NCBI GenBank assembly: GCA_963969495.1
Contig: OZ018338.1
Location: forward strand, 50,967,973 to 51,031,972
Length of the DNA: 64,000 nucleotides
From: Ceratothoa steindachneri
Lineage: Eukaryota > Arthropoda > Malacostraca > Isopoda > Cymothoidae
Direction of reading: 5' to 3'
The translations under genes were made by a program, and so were the position numbers. Below the pieces are notes generated by a model that was not told where the DNA came from, ran no database searches, and saw only the letters and a list, made by a program, of their open reading frames with translations. Within the stretch, counting starts at the first letter, position 1. Each line of letters opens with the position of its first letter. Shown in pieces: positions 31,251 through 40,995 of the stretch.

Positions 31251-33694
31251 ATGCCCAATGATGAAAATCACACCAAAAAAACCCAACCCCCAACTTCCCC
31301 AAGAACAACGGAGCCGCCCTCGGGCAGCTCCAGCAAAAAAATGGAGGTCCCCCCCCTGTGCTTGCACAGGGGACCCTCCATATTTCTCTAACCGGAGAGG
31401 AGGCTTACTCCTCTCCTTCGCCTACGGGTGCAGGGGACTCCCCCTCACCCCCTTCTCTGGAGGTGCTTTCGGGCACCTCCCTTTTCCCAGCGGCAGTCCC
31501 CTCTTTTCTTTCCAAGGGGACTGCCAAGAAAGCCAGCAGGCAGCCCTTAGCCAGCCGCTCCCCATCAAAGCGGCTCGGTAGGGCAAACCCCCTTAGGGGG
31601 GAGAGGCAAGCCAGGCCCCTTCGGTCGCTTCCCTCAAAAGACCTGCTGGCAAAAATATTAAACCTTGCCGGGGTCAAGGCCTGTGCCTCCCCAAACAAGA
31701 CTGGCGACACTGCCAAGGGGACCTGCAATGTCCTGGGAGGGGATGGCCAACTGGAGGCCCCTCCCGTGATAGACATGGTCCTTGAGGAGACCCAGCCTCA
31801 GACGGTAGGGCCTTCCATGGGGGGGAATTCGGGCTCGGCGCCAAGCACCGAACCCGAGTCCGCCCCTATGCAAGGTCCTCCTCAAATGGCTGAGGACTCC
31901 GAGGCAGTAGAAGGAGGGGAGGGATCTCCTCCGACAGGTGCCCCTACGACAACCAGGACCTTCTCCATTTCGGAGAGGGACCTGGCTGAGGCTGGTCCAT
32001 CTGGCCTAGGGGCTTCTGCCGGCGGAGGTGAAAAGCGGATTCATTCCCCGCCCTCCTCTCCAAAAAAGAAAAAGACTAAAAAGACTAAAAGGACGAAAAA
32101 GACTCGGGGCTCCTCTCCATCCGCGGGGGCTGCGGGGACGGATGGGTCTGCTGCCACTTTGGTAGGCGACCAAGCCAAGATCGGCACATCCGGCCCCTCT
32201 ACCCCCTCGTGTGCGGAGCCCCTGACTAAGACCAAGAGTGCACAGGGCGGAGCCTCGATGACATCGGGGCCCCTCATTCAGAGGTTACCTGGCGTTTTCG
32301 AGACCGCTGGCTTCAAACGCTTCCTCGTTATTCGCTCCACTGATGGCACCATGTTGTCCAAGGGCAACATGATCCATCAGAGGAGAGGATTAGCTAGTGC
32401 AATTGGTAGAGAGCCGAAGGTGACCCGTTTCTCGGACGGCAGCCTTCTGGCGAATGCGGCGAATCCCGCCAAGGCGGCCAAGATAAGTGCTCTTCGGACA
32501 CTTCATGGCACCCCGGTGAGTGTGACGCTGCACTCTACCATGAACTTTGTGAAAGGAGTAGTTTATGCGAGGGAACTCGTTGACTACTCCATTGAGGACA
32601 TCACCCTAGAGCTGGCCGACCATGGGGCGTTCAAGGTCGAACGTGTGATGAGAAAACAGGGAGGGGCTTCGAGACCCACCCCTACACTCTTCGTCACGTT
32701 CGACTGTGACAAGCTCCCTGAGTCGGTGCGTGCCGGTTGGTACCGCTACCGCGTGAAGGCATTCGTGCCACTGCCGCGGCGGTGCTATTACTGTCACCGC
32801 TTCGGCCATACGAATCGCTCATGCAGACGTGCAAAGTCGGGGTCACCCGAAGTCTGTGTAAATTGCTCCAAGGTCGCACACGATAAGTCCAAATCGTGTG
32901 TGGCCAAGTGTGTCAATTGCGGAGAGCCGCACCCTGCTTCTTCGAAGCAATGTGGTGCATATCTCCTGGAGAAAGAAATCCTGGCCATTCAGGCCCAGGA
33001 TAGACTCTCATTCCGCGAGGCTAAGGACTTGGTCCTGGCGCGCCCAGCTCTGCCTGGGACGTCATATGCCTCAGTAGTTCGAAAGGCACCCTCTGCTCCT
33101 GGCCCATCCAGGCCAAGGAGCATGGTTGTTTCCGCGCCCATTCGGAGCCCTTCTGCGGGCTCTACCCAACCCGGGCGCTCCCCTGGTAAAGCTGGCGGCA
33201 AAAAGGGTTCAATCCCAGCCCCAGCTAAAACCAGGGCTCCCCCCTCTTCCCCCAGCGTGACCGTTTCCCGCAAGGCGAAACGGCCACGCGCCTCCACCGA
33301 GTCGTTAGACTCACAGGAGGCAACACCCCTGAAGATGGTCGCTAGGCCATCTTCCGGGGTTCCTAAAGCTGTCCCCCGAAAGGAGGACAGCAACAAAGGA
33401 GCTTCGGCTCCTTCGCCCACGCCCCGAGGTGGAGCGAGTGGCTCGGAGACGGTGGTTCCTCGAAAAGAGGCCCCCCCGCCTCCGAAGCCGCAGCGCCCGC
33501 CTAAGGTTTCGAGGCAGAGGGAGGAAAAGACTCGCATGGCGAGCCCAACCTCCCCCAATAAGTCCTCGAAGGCGACAGCGCCTTCAGCGCTTTGTCCGGC
33601 CAACAGCGCCCGGGGTTCTGCCCCCGGGAAGCGTACGGCCATTCCCGTGAGGGTCTTCAATTCGAGGAGGGCCCCCGCGTCTCCTCCGAGCTAG
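31251..33694 (+). CDS. ORF1, gag-like RNA-binding protein with three zinc knuckles (apparent frameshift at C8)
   Basis: ORF1 proteins coat element RNA and chaperone target-primed reverse transcription. From 31358 the frame is open for 778 codons, but it begins without ATG: its first in-frame ATG is 139 codons in. An ATG with ideal context (CACCATG, 31251) opens the zero frame, MPNDENHTKKTQPPTSPR, which is equally Pro/Ser/Lys-rich. That frame runs into a C8 tract at 31349-31356, after which the long frame is read if one C is added or the ribosome slips -1. Fused length is about 814 residues. The first half is low complexity with a Lys-rich patch near 32060. A folded region starts around residue 310 (KRFLVIRSTDGTM). 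Three knuckles follow: CYYCHRFGHTNRSC, CVNCSKVAHDKSKSC and CVNCGEPHPASSKQC. A basic Pro/Ser-rich tail overlaps ORF2. Confidence 0.88.
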
Positions 33695-36600
33695 GCCTGG
33701 AGGGCATATTCCTTCAATGGAATTGCCGTGGACTCCGGGCCAACTGGGAGGAGCTGCGGAGGCTCGCCTCGTCCCGTTCCCCGTTAGCTATTTTTTTGCA
33801 GGAGACCATGCTAGGCGCGTGCCCCCTGCCTGCCCTCCCGGGGTATAAGGGTCTTGCGACCCCACCACCGCGGGACGGCCGGGCTGGGGGATGCGCGGTT
33901 TACACCCGGCATGATGTCTCCGTTCTTCCTTTCTCTTTAGATACCTCCTTTCAGGCAGTGGCTGTGCAGCTGCACCTGGATAGGAGGTATACTATCATTT
34001 CTGCGTACATTCCACCGTCAGCTGACTTCGACGCGGGGGACTTCCGCCGCGTCGTGGCACGGTTGCCGAGGCCCTATCTCTTGCTTGGAGATCTGAACGG
34101 CAGGCATCCTCTCTGGGGAGATTACTCCATAAATCCCAGGGGACAAGTCCTTGCCCATCTGATCGAAGAGCTTGAGATGGGTGTCCTAAACGTGGATGAG
34201 TTTACGCATCACTGTCCGAGAACCGCTTCATTTTCTTGCCTTGACCTATCTTTGTGCTCTTCGGATGCACAGCCTGATTTTGATTGGGGGGTGGTCGATG
34301 ACCTCCATGGTAGTGATCACTTTCCCATTCAAATATCATTTTCAGGGCAACTACCGCCTGAGAGACCACCTCGGTGGTGCTTGGCGCGGGCGCGGTGGCC
34401 TGCATTTCAGGAAATGACTGAATTCTCTATCTCAGTCGAGGAGTTTAGTTCGGTAGATGAGGCCGTTGATTTCTTCTCCGGCAACCTCATCGCCGTAGGC
34501 CTGACTACTATTCCTAGGACGTCTGGCCGTTTTGCACGCCGACCACTCCCATGGTGCTCGGCCGAGTGTGAGACGGCCCTCAAACAGAAGCGTTATGCCT
34601 ACATGCGCTATAAGCGCCGCCCGAACGATTTCACTGTCGCTGAATTTCGTCGGGCTAGGGCTATGTTCCGGTATATTTCGAAGCACGCCCGCCGCTCTTC
34701 TTGGCGGGCATACGTGTTTTCACTTAACGGGAAGACCCCTTTAGCTGAGGTGTGGAAGCGAGTCAAAAGGATTCGGGGCAAGTTCTCGCAGGACCCCCCT
34801 TCCGTTCTCCAGGAGAATGGGACCGCAATCTCGGACCCCGCGTCCGTGGCGGAATCCTTAGCGACCGCTTTTTCCGCATTCTCTAGCCGTGATGCTGCTC
34901 CGCCAGCATTCAATGCACGTCGTGATGTCGCGGAAGGCCGCCGGCTGGACTTTACCTCCAGAGGCGGAGAACCCTTCAACGACAAGTTTACTGTGAGTGA
35001 GTTGCGTTCCGCTCTCGCTTCGTGCGCGGACACCGCCCATGGTCCGGACGATGTCCCGTACGCCATGCTTCGACACCTGGGTGAGCGAGGCATGGCCTTT
35101 CTGTTAGATTTGTTCAACAGGATCTGGGTGGAAGGTCTTCTCCCAGACTCCTGGCGAATCGCTACTGTGCTCGCCTTTTGCAAGCCGGGGAGAGATCACT
35201 CTACTCCGACCGGTTTCCGCCCAATCTCTCTAACCTCTTGCGTGTGCAAGTTGATGGAGAAATTGGTAAATGTTAGATTAGCCTATTTCCTGGACAGCGG
35301 AGGCCCTCTGTCTTCTGCGCAGTGCGGCTTTCGTAAGTTCCACTCCACGTCGGATGCTCTGCTCCGACTGGAAAACGCCGTCTGCGAGGCTTTCCTTCCT
35401 AGACAGCACTACGCCACGGTCTTTTTCGATCTGGAGAAGGCCTATGATACCGCATGGCGATACGGTATCATGGAAACTCTCCACACGATGGGGGCGAGGG
35501 GACGCCTCCCAATGTTTATATCTGAATTTTTGCGAGATCGTCGATTCCGCGTACGGGTGGGGGGAGCCCTCTCCGGCCCAAAGGAGCAGGAAGAGGGTGT
35601 CCCGCAAAGAAGTGTCCTCAGTGTCACACTCTTTGCCCTGAGCATCAACGGCATCACCTCGGTGCTGCCGGAAGATGTTCTCGCTACGCTCTACGTGGAC
35701 GACCTTTCGATCTCTTTTGGCGCGGCCCAGATGCCAACTCTGGAGCGTCTACTCCAACAGGCATTGAACCGCGTCTCTCGCTATGCCGAACCGCACAGGT
35801 TTCGGTTTTCTTTGGCCAAGACTAACGTGGTGCACTTCTGCCACCATCCACGGCTTCACCCCGACCCAGATTTGTTTCTTAATGGGGTGCGCCTGGATGT
35901 GGTTGAGTCGCACCGTTTCCTTGGTCTTGTATTCGACCGACGCCTCACCTGGGAGGCTCATATTCGCAGCCTTAGGGTCTCTTGTACCCGCGCCATGGAC
36001 ATTCTCCGTTCCGTGACGTTCAGCGCTTGGGGCGCTGATAGGGCTACCGCCTTACTTTTTTATCGATCCTTTGTTCGCTCGAAGCTCGACTACGGATGCG
36101 AGTTTTATGCATCCGCAGCCGAGCGTTTATTCCGGAAGGTGGATTCGATCCACCACACCGGCCTTCGCCTTGCGACCGGTGCCTTCCGCACTTCCCCCAT
36201 TGAGAGCCTGTTGGTCGATGCTGGGGAGATGCCACTCGCTCTGCGCCGCGTGCAGTGCATCACTCGCCTGTACGCGCGAGCCCGGCGCCTCCCTCAGTCG
36301 CCAACAGCTCTCACTGCATCCGCAGCTGATCTCGATGGTGCCTATGCCGCCGAGAGACGCCAGTCATACCCTAAGCCCTTTGGGTTTAGGGCCAGGAAAC
36401 TCCTTCGAGAGGTAGATATAGCTCTCGGGCCGGTGGCGCCCCTGGTTCTGCCCAGGACGCCACCCTGGAGGGTACCACATTTGGCTATTTGTCGCCACGC
36501 CTCTGCTCCCAAAGCTTGTACTGCGCCGGGAGTATTGCGTTCGACCATTTTGGAGCACACATCGCGTCACGCTGGTACCGTGCCAGTGTATACGGATGGC

Positions 36601-37422
36601 TCCAAGTCCCAAGAGGGGGTCGGCGTCCACGCCGTTTCCCCTCTGTTTGAAGTCAGCGGGGCTCTACCAGGCACTGCGTCTGTCTTCACGGCCGAGCTGG
36701 TGGCAATACACCACTCGGTACGGGAGATTACGCGACGTGCCCGGTTCGGAGACCGGATTGTGATCTATAGCGACTCACAAAGCGCCCTGAGTGCTCTCGG
36801 GGCATTGGAATCTCCGCATCCCCTGGTTCGCGAAATCCGTGACGCCACGGTTTTGGCGAGCCGGGCAGATGTCGAGATTATCTTCTGCTGGGTTCCTGGA
36901 CATGTAGGAATTGCGGGGAATGAGCGCGCCGATGAGGGCGCCAAAGAGTCCGCGAGGACTCTGCGCCCGGACCAGCGTTTCGCTCTTCCTCACACCGACT
37001 ACATGGCAGGAATACGGGCAGTTCTTCGGACTGCTTGGCAAAGAAGATGGGAGACGGTCGAAGGGAACTTAAAGTTGCGCGCCATTGCGCCGCGACTGTT
37101 CCCATGGACCTATCCCCCAATGCCGCGGCGGCTTCAGGTTGCTTTCTGTCGTCTCCGAATCGGACACACTCGTGTGACGCATCGCTATCTGGTGGAGCGC
37201 TCGCCTGCGCCCTACTGCAACGACTGTGTCGTCCCCCAGACTGTTCGGCACATTCTTGTCGAATGTCCCAGTCTGGGTGATCTTCGCGCACGACACCTGT
37301 CCCGGTACCGGGATGGGCGGGGTCGCTACCGCCTGTCCCTTGTACTCGGGACGAGTGCGTGCACTTTGACTGGTGGACTTGCTGACTTTTGGGGGGAGGC
37401 CGGCCTTCTCCCTATTATTTAA
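33592..37422 (+). CDS. ORF2: endonuclease, reverse transcriptase, RNase H, zinc finger
   Basis: This single polypeptide nicks the target, copies the RNA and removes it. The frame has no stop from 33562 and overlaps the ORF1 end by about 130 nt in the -1 frame. Numbering from 33592, the AP-type endonuclease runs from about residue 41 (LQWNCRGLRANWEEL) through LLLGDLNGRHPLWGD to GSDHFPI near 240. RT fingers begin near 520 (FRPISLTSCVCKLMEK), motif A is FFDLEKAYD near 611, motif B is GVPQRSVLSVTLFALSINGI, and motif C is LYVDD near 699. RNase H has YTDGSK near 1000, ELVAI, YSDSQSALSAL near 1060, and GNERADE near 1109. A terminal CNDC-His-Cys finger lies near 1208. All metal ligands are present. 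No ATG precedes the endonuclease motif, so translation must be coupled to ORF1 by frameshift or reinitiation. Confidence 0.95.
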   Translation: MSGQQRPGFCPREAYGHSREGLQFEEGPRVSSELGLEGIFLQWNCRGLRANWEELRRLASSRSPLAIFLQETMLGACPLPALPGYKGLATPPPRDGRAGGCAVYTRHDVSVLPFSLDTSFQAVAVQLHLDRRYTIISAYIPPSADFDAGDFRRVVARLPRPYLLLGDLNGRHPLWGDYSINPRGQVLAHLIEELEMGVLNVDEFTHHCPRTASFSCLDLSLCSSDAQPDFDWGVVDDLHGSDHFPIQISFSGQLPPERPPRWCLARARWPAFQEMTEFSISVEEFSSVDEAVDFFSGNLIAVGLTTIPRTSGRFARRPLPWCSAECETALKQKRYAYMRYKRRPNDFTVAEFRRARAMFRYISKHARRSSWRAYVFSLNGKTPLAEVWKRVKRIRGKFSQDPPSVLQENGTAISDPASVAESLATAFSAFSSRDAAPPAFNARRDVAEGRRLDFTSRGGEPFNDKFTVSELRSALASCADTAHGPDDVPYAMLRHLGERGMAFLLDLFNRIWVEGLLPDSWRIATVLAFCKPGRDHSTPTGFRPISLTSCVCKLMEKLVNVRLAYFLDSGGPLSSAQCGFRKFHSTSDALLRLENAVCEAFLPRQHYATVFFDLEKAYDTAWRYGIMETLHTMGARGRLPMFISEFLRDRRFRVRVGGALSGPKEQEEGVPQRSVLSVTLFALSINGITSVLPEDVLATLYVDDLSISFGAAQMPTLERLLQQALNRVSRYAEPHRFRFSLAKTNVVHFCHHPRLHPDPDLFLNGVRLDVVESHRFLGLVFDRRLTWEAHIRSLRVSCTRAMDILRSVTFSAWGADRATALLFYRSFVRSKLDYGCEFYASAAERLFRKVDSIHHTGLRLATGAFRTSPIESLLVDAGEMPLALRRVQCITRLYARARRLPQSPTALTASAADLDGAYAAERRQSYPKPFGFRARKLLREVDIALGPVAPLVLPRTPPWRVPHLAICRHASAPKACTAPGVLRSTILEHTSRHAGTVPVYTDGSKSQEGVGVHAVSPLFEVSGALPGTASVFTAELVAIHHSVREITRRARFGDRIVIYSDSQSALSALGALESPHPLVREIRDATVLASRADVEIIFCWVPGHVGIAGNERADEGAKESARTLRPDQRFALPHTDYMAGIRAVLRTAWQRRWETVEGNLKLRAIAPRLFPWTYPPMPRRLQVAFCRLRIGHTRVTHRYLVERSPAPYCNDCVVPQTVRHILVECPSLGDLRARHLSRYRDGRGRYRLSLVLGTSACTLTGGLADFWGEAGLLPII

Positions 37423-37671
37423 GCAAGGTTTGTGTTTTGTTTTGTTTTGTTTTTTGTTTGTTTTTTCCTTTAGTTGCACCCTCCTGCGCCGGGGGGGACC
37501 TCTCCCCGACGCACCAGCTTGCTTCCTTTCCCCATTTTGGGGTGTTTTGTTTTGTTTTTTTCTTTAATTTTATTTTAAAGTAGCCTAGAACTAGGCCAGT
37601 TTTAATACGGCGACTAATGCCCAAGTAGGCAGTCGCCAGATGAACTCTTAAAAAAAAAAAAAAAAAAAAAA
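37423..37671 (+). promoter_or_regulatory. 3' UTR, terminal stem-loop and poly(A) tail of the I-like element
   Basis: After the ORF2 stop come T-rich stretches and a GC patch. A stem-loop follows in which GGCGACT (37609-37615) pairs perfectly with AGTCGCC (37631-37637) around 15 nt, and then 22 A residues (37650-37671). Such a hairpin just before the tail is where many LINE reverse transcriptases recognise their RNA. The truncated copy at 22.2 kb keeps the left arm but not the right. Confidence 0.7.
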
Positions 37672-37726
37672 TCTATTTACAAAACCTGAACAAATTTTGA
37701 GATATTGTCGTCTTATATATAAATTT
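37672..37726 (+). repeat. Right TSD copy and second 58-bp repeat unit
   Basis: TCTATTTACAA (37672-37682) is the perfect 11-bp duplicate of the left flank. The 52 bases starting ATTTACAAAACCTGAACAAA match the left flank 30669-30720 with a few substitutions and two single-base indels. Confidence 0.88.
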
Positions 37727-37729
37727 CAC

Positions 37730-39485
37730 AAAATCCTTGTGTTTGCTTAGTGATTTTTACTTTTACATAATATTTCCCTCTAATTTCGTTCCATGGATTT
37801 TGTTCCAGGTGTAATCTTTCTTTGTTTCCTGCCGCAACCCCTTTTCTCGTTCACATTCAAGACAACAGCAACTTCGTGCTCATTCTCTACTTATGAACTT
37901 CTATGAACTATATCCTATAGATCCGCGCGCCAAACCCTTATTGCCGTCATAATTATTTTAACTTTTATTATAATCTTGAATTGGTTTGTAGGGATATTTG
38001 ACTTATTCAGAGTACTGCTAGTTTAGTGATCAATAAAAATGACACACGTTTTCATTTTACTTAAAGATTCCTGGGATTTGCCATATGCAAATACAAATAA
38101 CTTCATACAAAAATAATCTCGCACAAAACGTGAAATAGGCACCATGGTAATAGCAAGCATATTTGTACAAAAACAGTTTCTAATAGGTGGATTAGTTTTC
38201 AATTACATCAAAATAGGACAACCGGAATAAAAGAGCCAAAAAATTATATCTACAAATGGAGCGGAGGCATATAATCTTAGCGCAATCTGAATGTGCGCCC
38301 CAAATTTTGTGGAGGATGAAAATTTCAGTTTGTACGTTTTTTTGCTCTTTATAGAGCAAGACTCGGATTCTATTACCAAATTTGTATGAGGAAGTATAAC
38401 TTAGACGCTCATCAATGGCCGAAAAATGCAATGAGAGAACAGATGTTTCTTTTTCTTTTTCAGTAATGAAGTCGTTTCGACGCCTCTCACTTCATCTTTC
38501 CAAAGGACAATGAATTCTGAGAAGATCCGAAAGCCCCCTTAAAGCGAATACTCAAAGGTTTATCTACATATTTCATCCCTGTATTTTTATAGTACACATA
38601 CTTACAGTTATGGAGCGTATAAAAGAGCTGAATGACTGCAATCGGTGGACAAATTCAACTTCTTTTTGGGGTGGAAAATGAATAGTTTCCGTAAAGTTGG
38701 GGAGCAAAATAGATTTTTTTTTTACAGATTCATATAATGTATGTATTTTTCTGTCTCAGACTCGGTTAAGTTTTGTACATATGTAAGAACTTTTGATCAA
38801 ATCACCGATATATTTAAAAAAAACAGATATTTGTAATTTATTGTACAAAATAGTATAGTTATACTGAACGAAAAGTGATTGAAGCAGAAGAATAGTTAAT
38901 ACTTTATAAAGTCTTATCACGTATGAATTTTTGAACCTCTATAGGCACCAAATTAATTGTACTCTACATAAAATGCATGCAGGGATGTCAGATGTATACA
39001 AAAATATTGGTATTCTATTTGAAGAGTTTTCAATTCTGCTTAGAATTTATCATACAGTTGAAAGATGAGACGAGAAGCCTCAAAATTGTTCGGTAATGAA
39101 AACTAAAATAAAATTTGTTCACCCATTCTAATGCCAAATTTCATTTAAAATAAAAAGAAGATTTTCAATAAAATCGTAATAATTCCGTATTGAATCTACT
39201 GATCAGTGACGAGAGGAGGAAAGAAATTGAATTGCGAGCGATTTGAAAAATCAAAGAAATTTCTTTTTTATATTTAGCGATGAGTTCAGGGAATAATTTA
39301 GAGCGAAACCAGCATCATTAGTGTAGCTAAGTGGAAGCCGAGGGGGCACAAATTTAAAAGTTACACCTTGCCCCCGTTGGAGGGAGGCCCCAAACGCGCG
39401 TCCCATCCCTTTTTTTGAATAACAAAAACAGTCAATAAAAAGGTTAGATATAGAGGCCAATAAAAATGTATTATTGCTGTCAGAC
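37730..39485. other. AT-rich intergenic DNA, no gene recognised
   Basis: Chance frames only. No repeat or transposon end recognised. Confidence 0.5.
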
Positions 39486-39491
39486 TGTAAA

Positions 39492-39715
39492 AGGTATCAA
39501 TATAACTTTTGACTGGTATATTTAAGGAATATAATATCTGGTTTCATATTTTGTAGTTTATTTCTTGTCATCATACAGAAGTATTCTTTCTTAAAGTGTC
39601 TTAATAATTACTATTATTGTTGCTGTATCAAACTGATGGAATGTATCAATATGAATTTTGACTCGTATATTTGTTCAATAAGTAATATTTCTGTTTCACA
39701 TTTTGTAGTTTATTA
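39492..39715 (+). repeat. 80-bp direct repeat beside the composite element
   Basis: GTATCAATATAACTTTTGACT...CATATTTTGTAGTTTATT (39494 on) recurs about 150 bp later (39644 on) with moderate divergence. The second copy ends exactly where the conserved head of the composite element begins (AGTCGCGTG, 39715). Confidence 0.7.
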
Positions 39716-39870
39716 GTCGCGTGAGATTCTAGTTGCGGGCGACTCTACATCTCTCGATGTCGGTCGGTCGGTCCCGTTTTGCTTTTTTTTTGTAATGACA
39801 TTGTAACTATTCGGCCGATTCTAACAAAATTTAAAACCTTTAAGTTGTTTTACATTCTCTTTCGAATTTC

Positions 39871-40995
39871 CTACATCGCCAACACCTACACCACCACCGC
39901 CTACACTACCTACACCATGAACACCAACAGCCCCTACACCAACACCGCCTGCACCACCAACACCAACACCAACTACGCAACCACCACCAACAACTACAAT
40001 CTCTACGCCACCACCAGCTACACTTACACCACCTACATCACTTACACGAACACCACCTAGACCACCACCACCTACAACACTACCTACACTAACACCACCC
40101 TCACCACCAACACCTACAACATCAATACTTACACCAATACCACCGATACCACCAACACTTACACCAACTAGATCACCATCACTTACACCAACTATACAAT
40201 CACCACCACCTACATCAAACCTCCACCACTATCACATACACTACCACCAGCACCTATACCACCACCATGTATAACACCACCACATGTACCATCTACACAA
40301 CTACCACCTACACCAGCACCCCCGCCACCTACACCCACGCCACCTACACCACTACCACCTACATCACTACCATCACCCACACCACGACCTCTTACACCAC
40401 CACCACCTATCCCTAAAAAACCTACAATACATACTTTGCACCACTTACACCACTACCACATAGACCACCTACACCACCACGACTTAGACCCCCTACACGA
40501 CCCCTACCACCCTCACCACCTATACCACGACCACCTACACCACCAACAGCTAAACCATTACCACATAAAAACCTACAGCATTACCACCTCAACCATCTAC
40601 AGCACTAACACCTACACCACCACTAACAGCTACACTACAACCACCTATACAACCTACAACACTACCAACTACACTACCATCACCACCTACACCACAACCA
40701 CCACCCTCACATACACAAGCTACACTTACACCACCACCACCACCTACATCGCTTACACCACCAAGACCTACACCACCTCCACCTACCCCACTACCACATA
40801 CATCCCCACCACCCACACCACCACGACCTGCAGCACCTATACCACCTTTGCATACACCACCTACACCATCACCAGCTACAACACCAATACCTAAACCAAC
40901 TACACCTACACAACCGATGCCACTACCACCTACACCAACACAACTTACAACACCTCCCTTAAACGAATTACACCACTACCACCATCTACACCATA
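39871..40995 (+). repeat. CACCTACAC-type minisatellite, left block
   Basis: About 1.1 kb made almost wholly of CACC, CTACA and CACCAC words (a 9-to-12-bp degenerate unit such as ACCACCTACACC). It is strongly C/A-biased on this strand. The long Thr/Tyr- or His-rich frames it produces are not genes. Confidence 0.95.

Larger units (their letters stand above)
30735..37671 (+). mobile_element. Full-length I-superfamily non-LTR retrotransposon (Nimb/I-like)
   Basis: The element starts CCCCGTAAGGGG directly after an 11-bp TSD and ends in 22 A residues followed by the exact second TSD copy. Between them lie a structured 5' leader of about 516 bp, ORF1, an overlapping ORF2 with endonuclease, reverse transcriptase, RNase H and terminal zinc finger, and a 3' UTR with a stem-loop. 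RNase H plus three ORF1 knuckles place it in the I superfamily rather than Jockey or CR1. The GC content is far above the flanks. Every catalytic motif I can check is intact and the TSD is perfect, so insertion looks recent. The only visible lesion is a one-base frame problem near the ORF1 N-terminus. Related dead fragments sit at 14.1 and 22.2 kb. Confidence 0.95.

Noticed and set aside
31405..33660. Long minus-strand open frames inside the I-like element (up to 223 codons at 32989-33660)
   Set aside because: They are antisense shadows of GC-rich ORF1 codons. They have no motifs and the sense frame is clearly the real one.
30669..37726. 52-bp target-site duplication of the I-like element
   Set aside because: The flanking match is imperfect (several differences), whereas an exact 11-bp duplication lies at the element edges. 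The longer match is better explained by a pre-existing 58-bp tandem dimer.
40436..40894. 152-codon His/Thr-rich open frame
   Set aside because: It is the CACCTACAC minisatellite read in frame. The Gly-rich frames on the opposite strand (40589-40816, 43833-44165) have the same origin.
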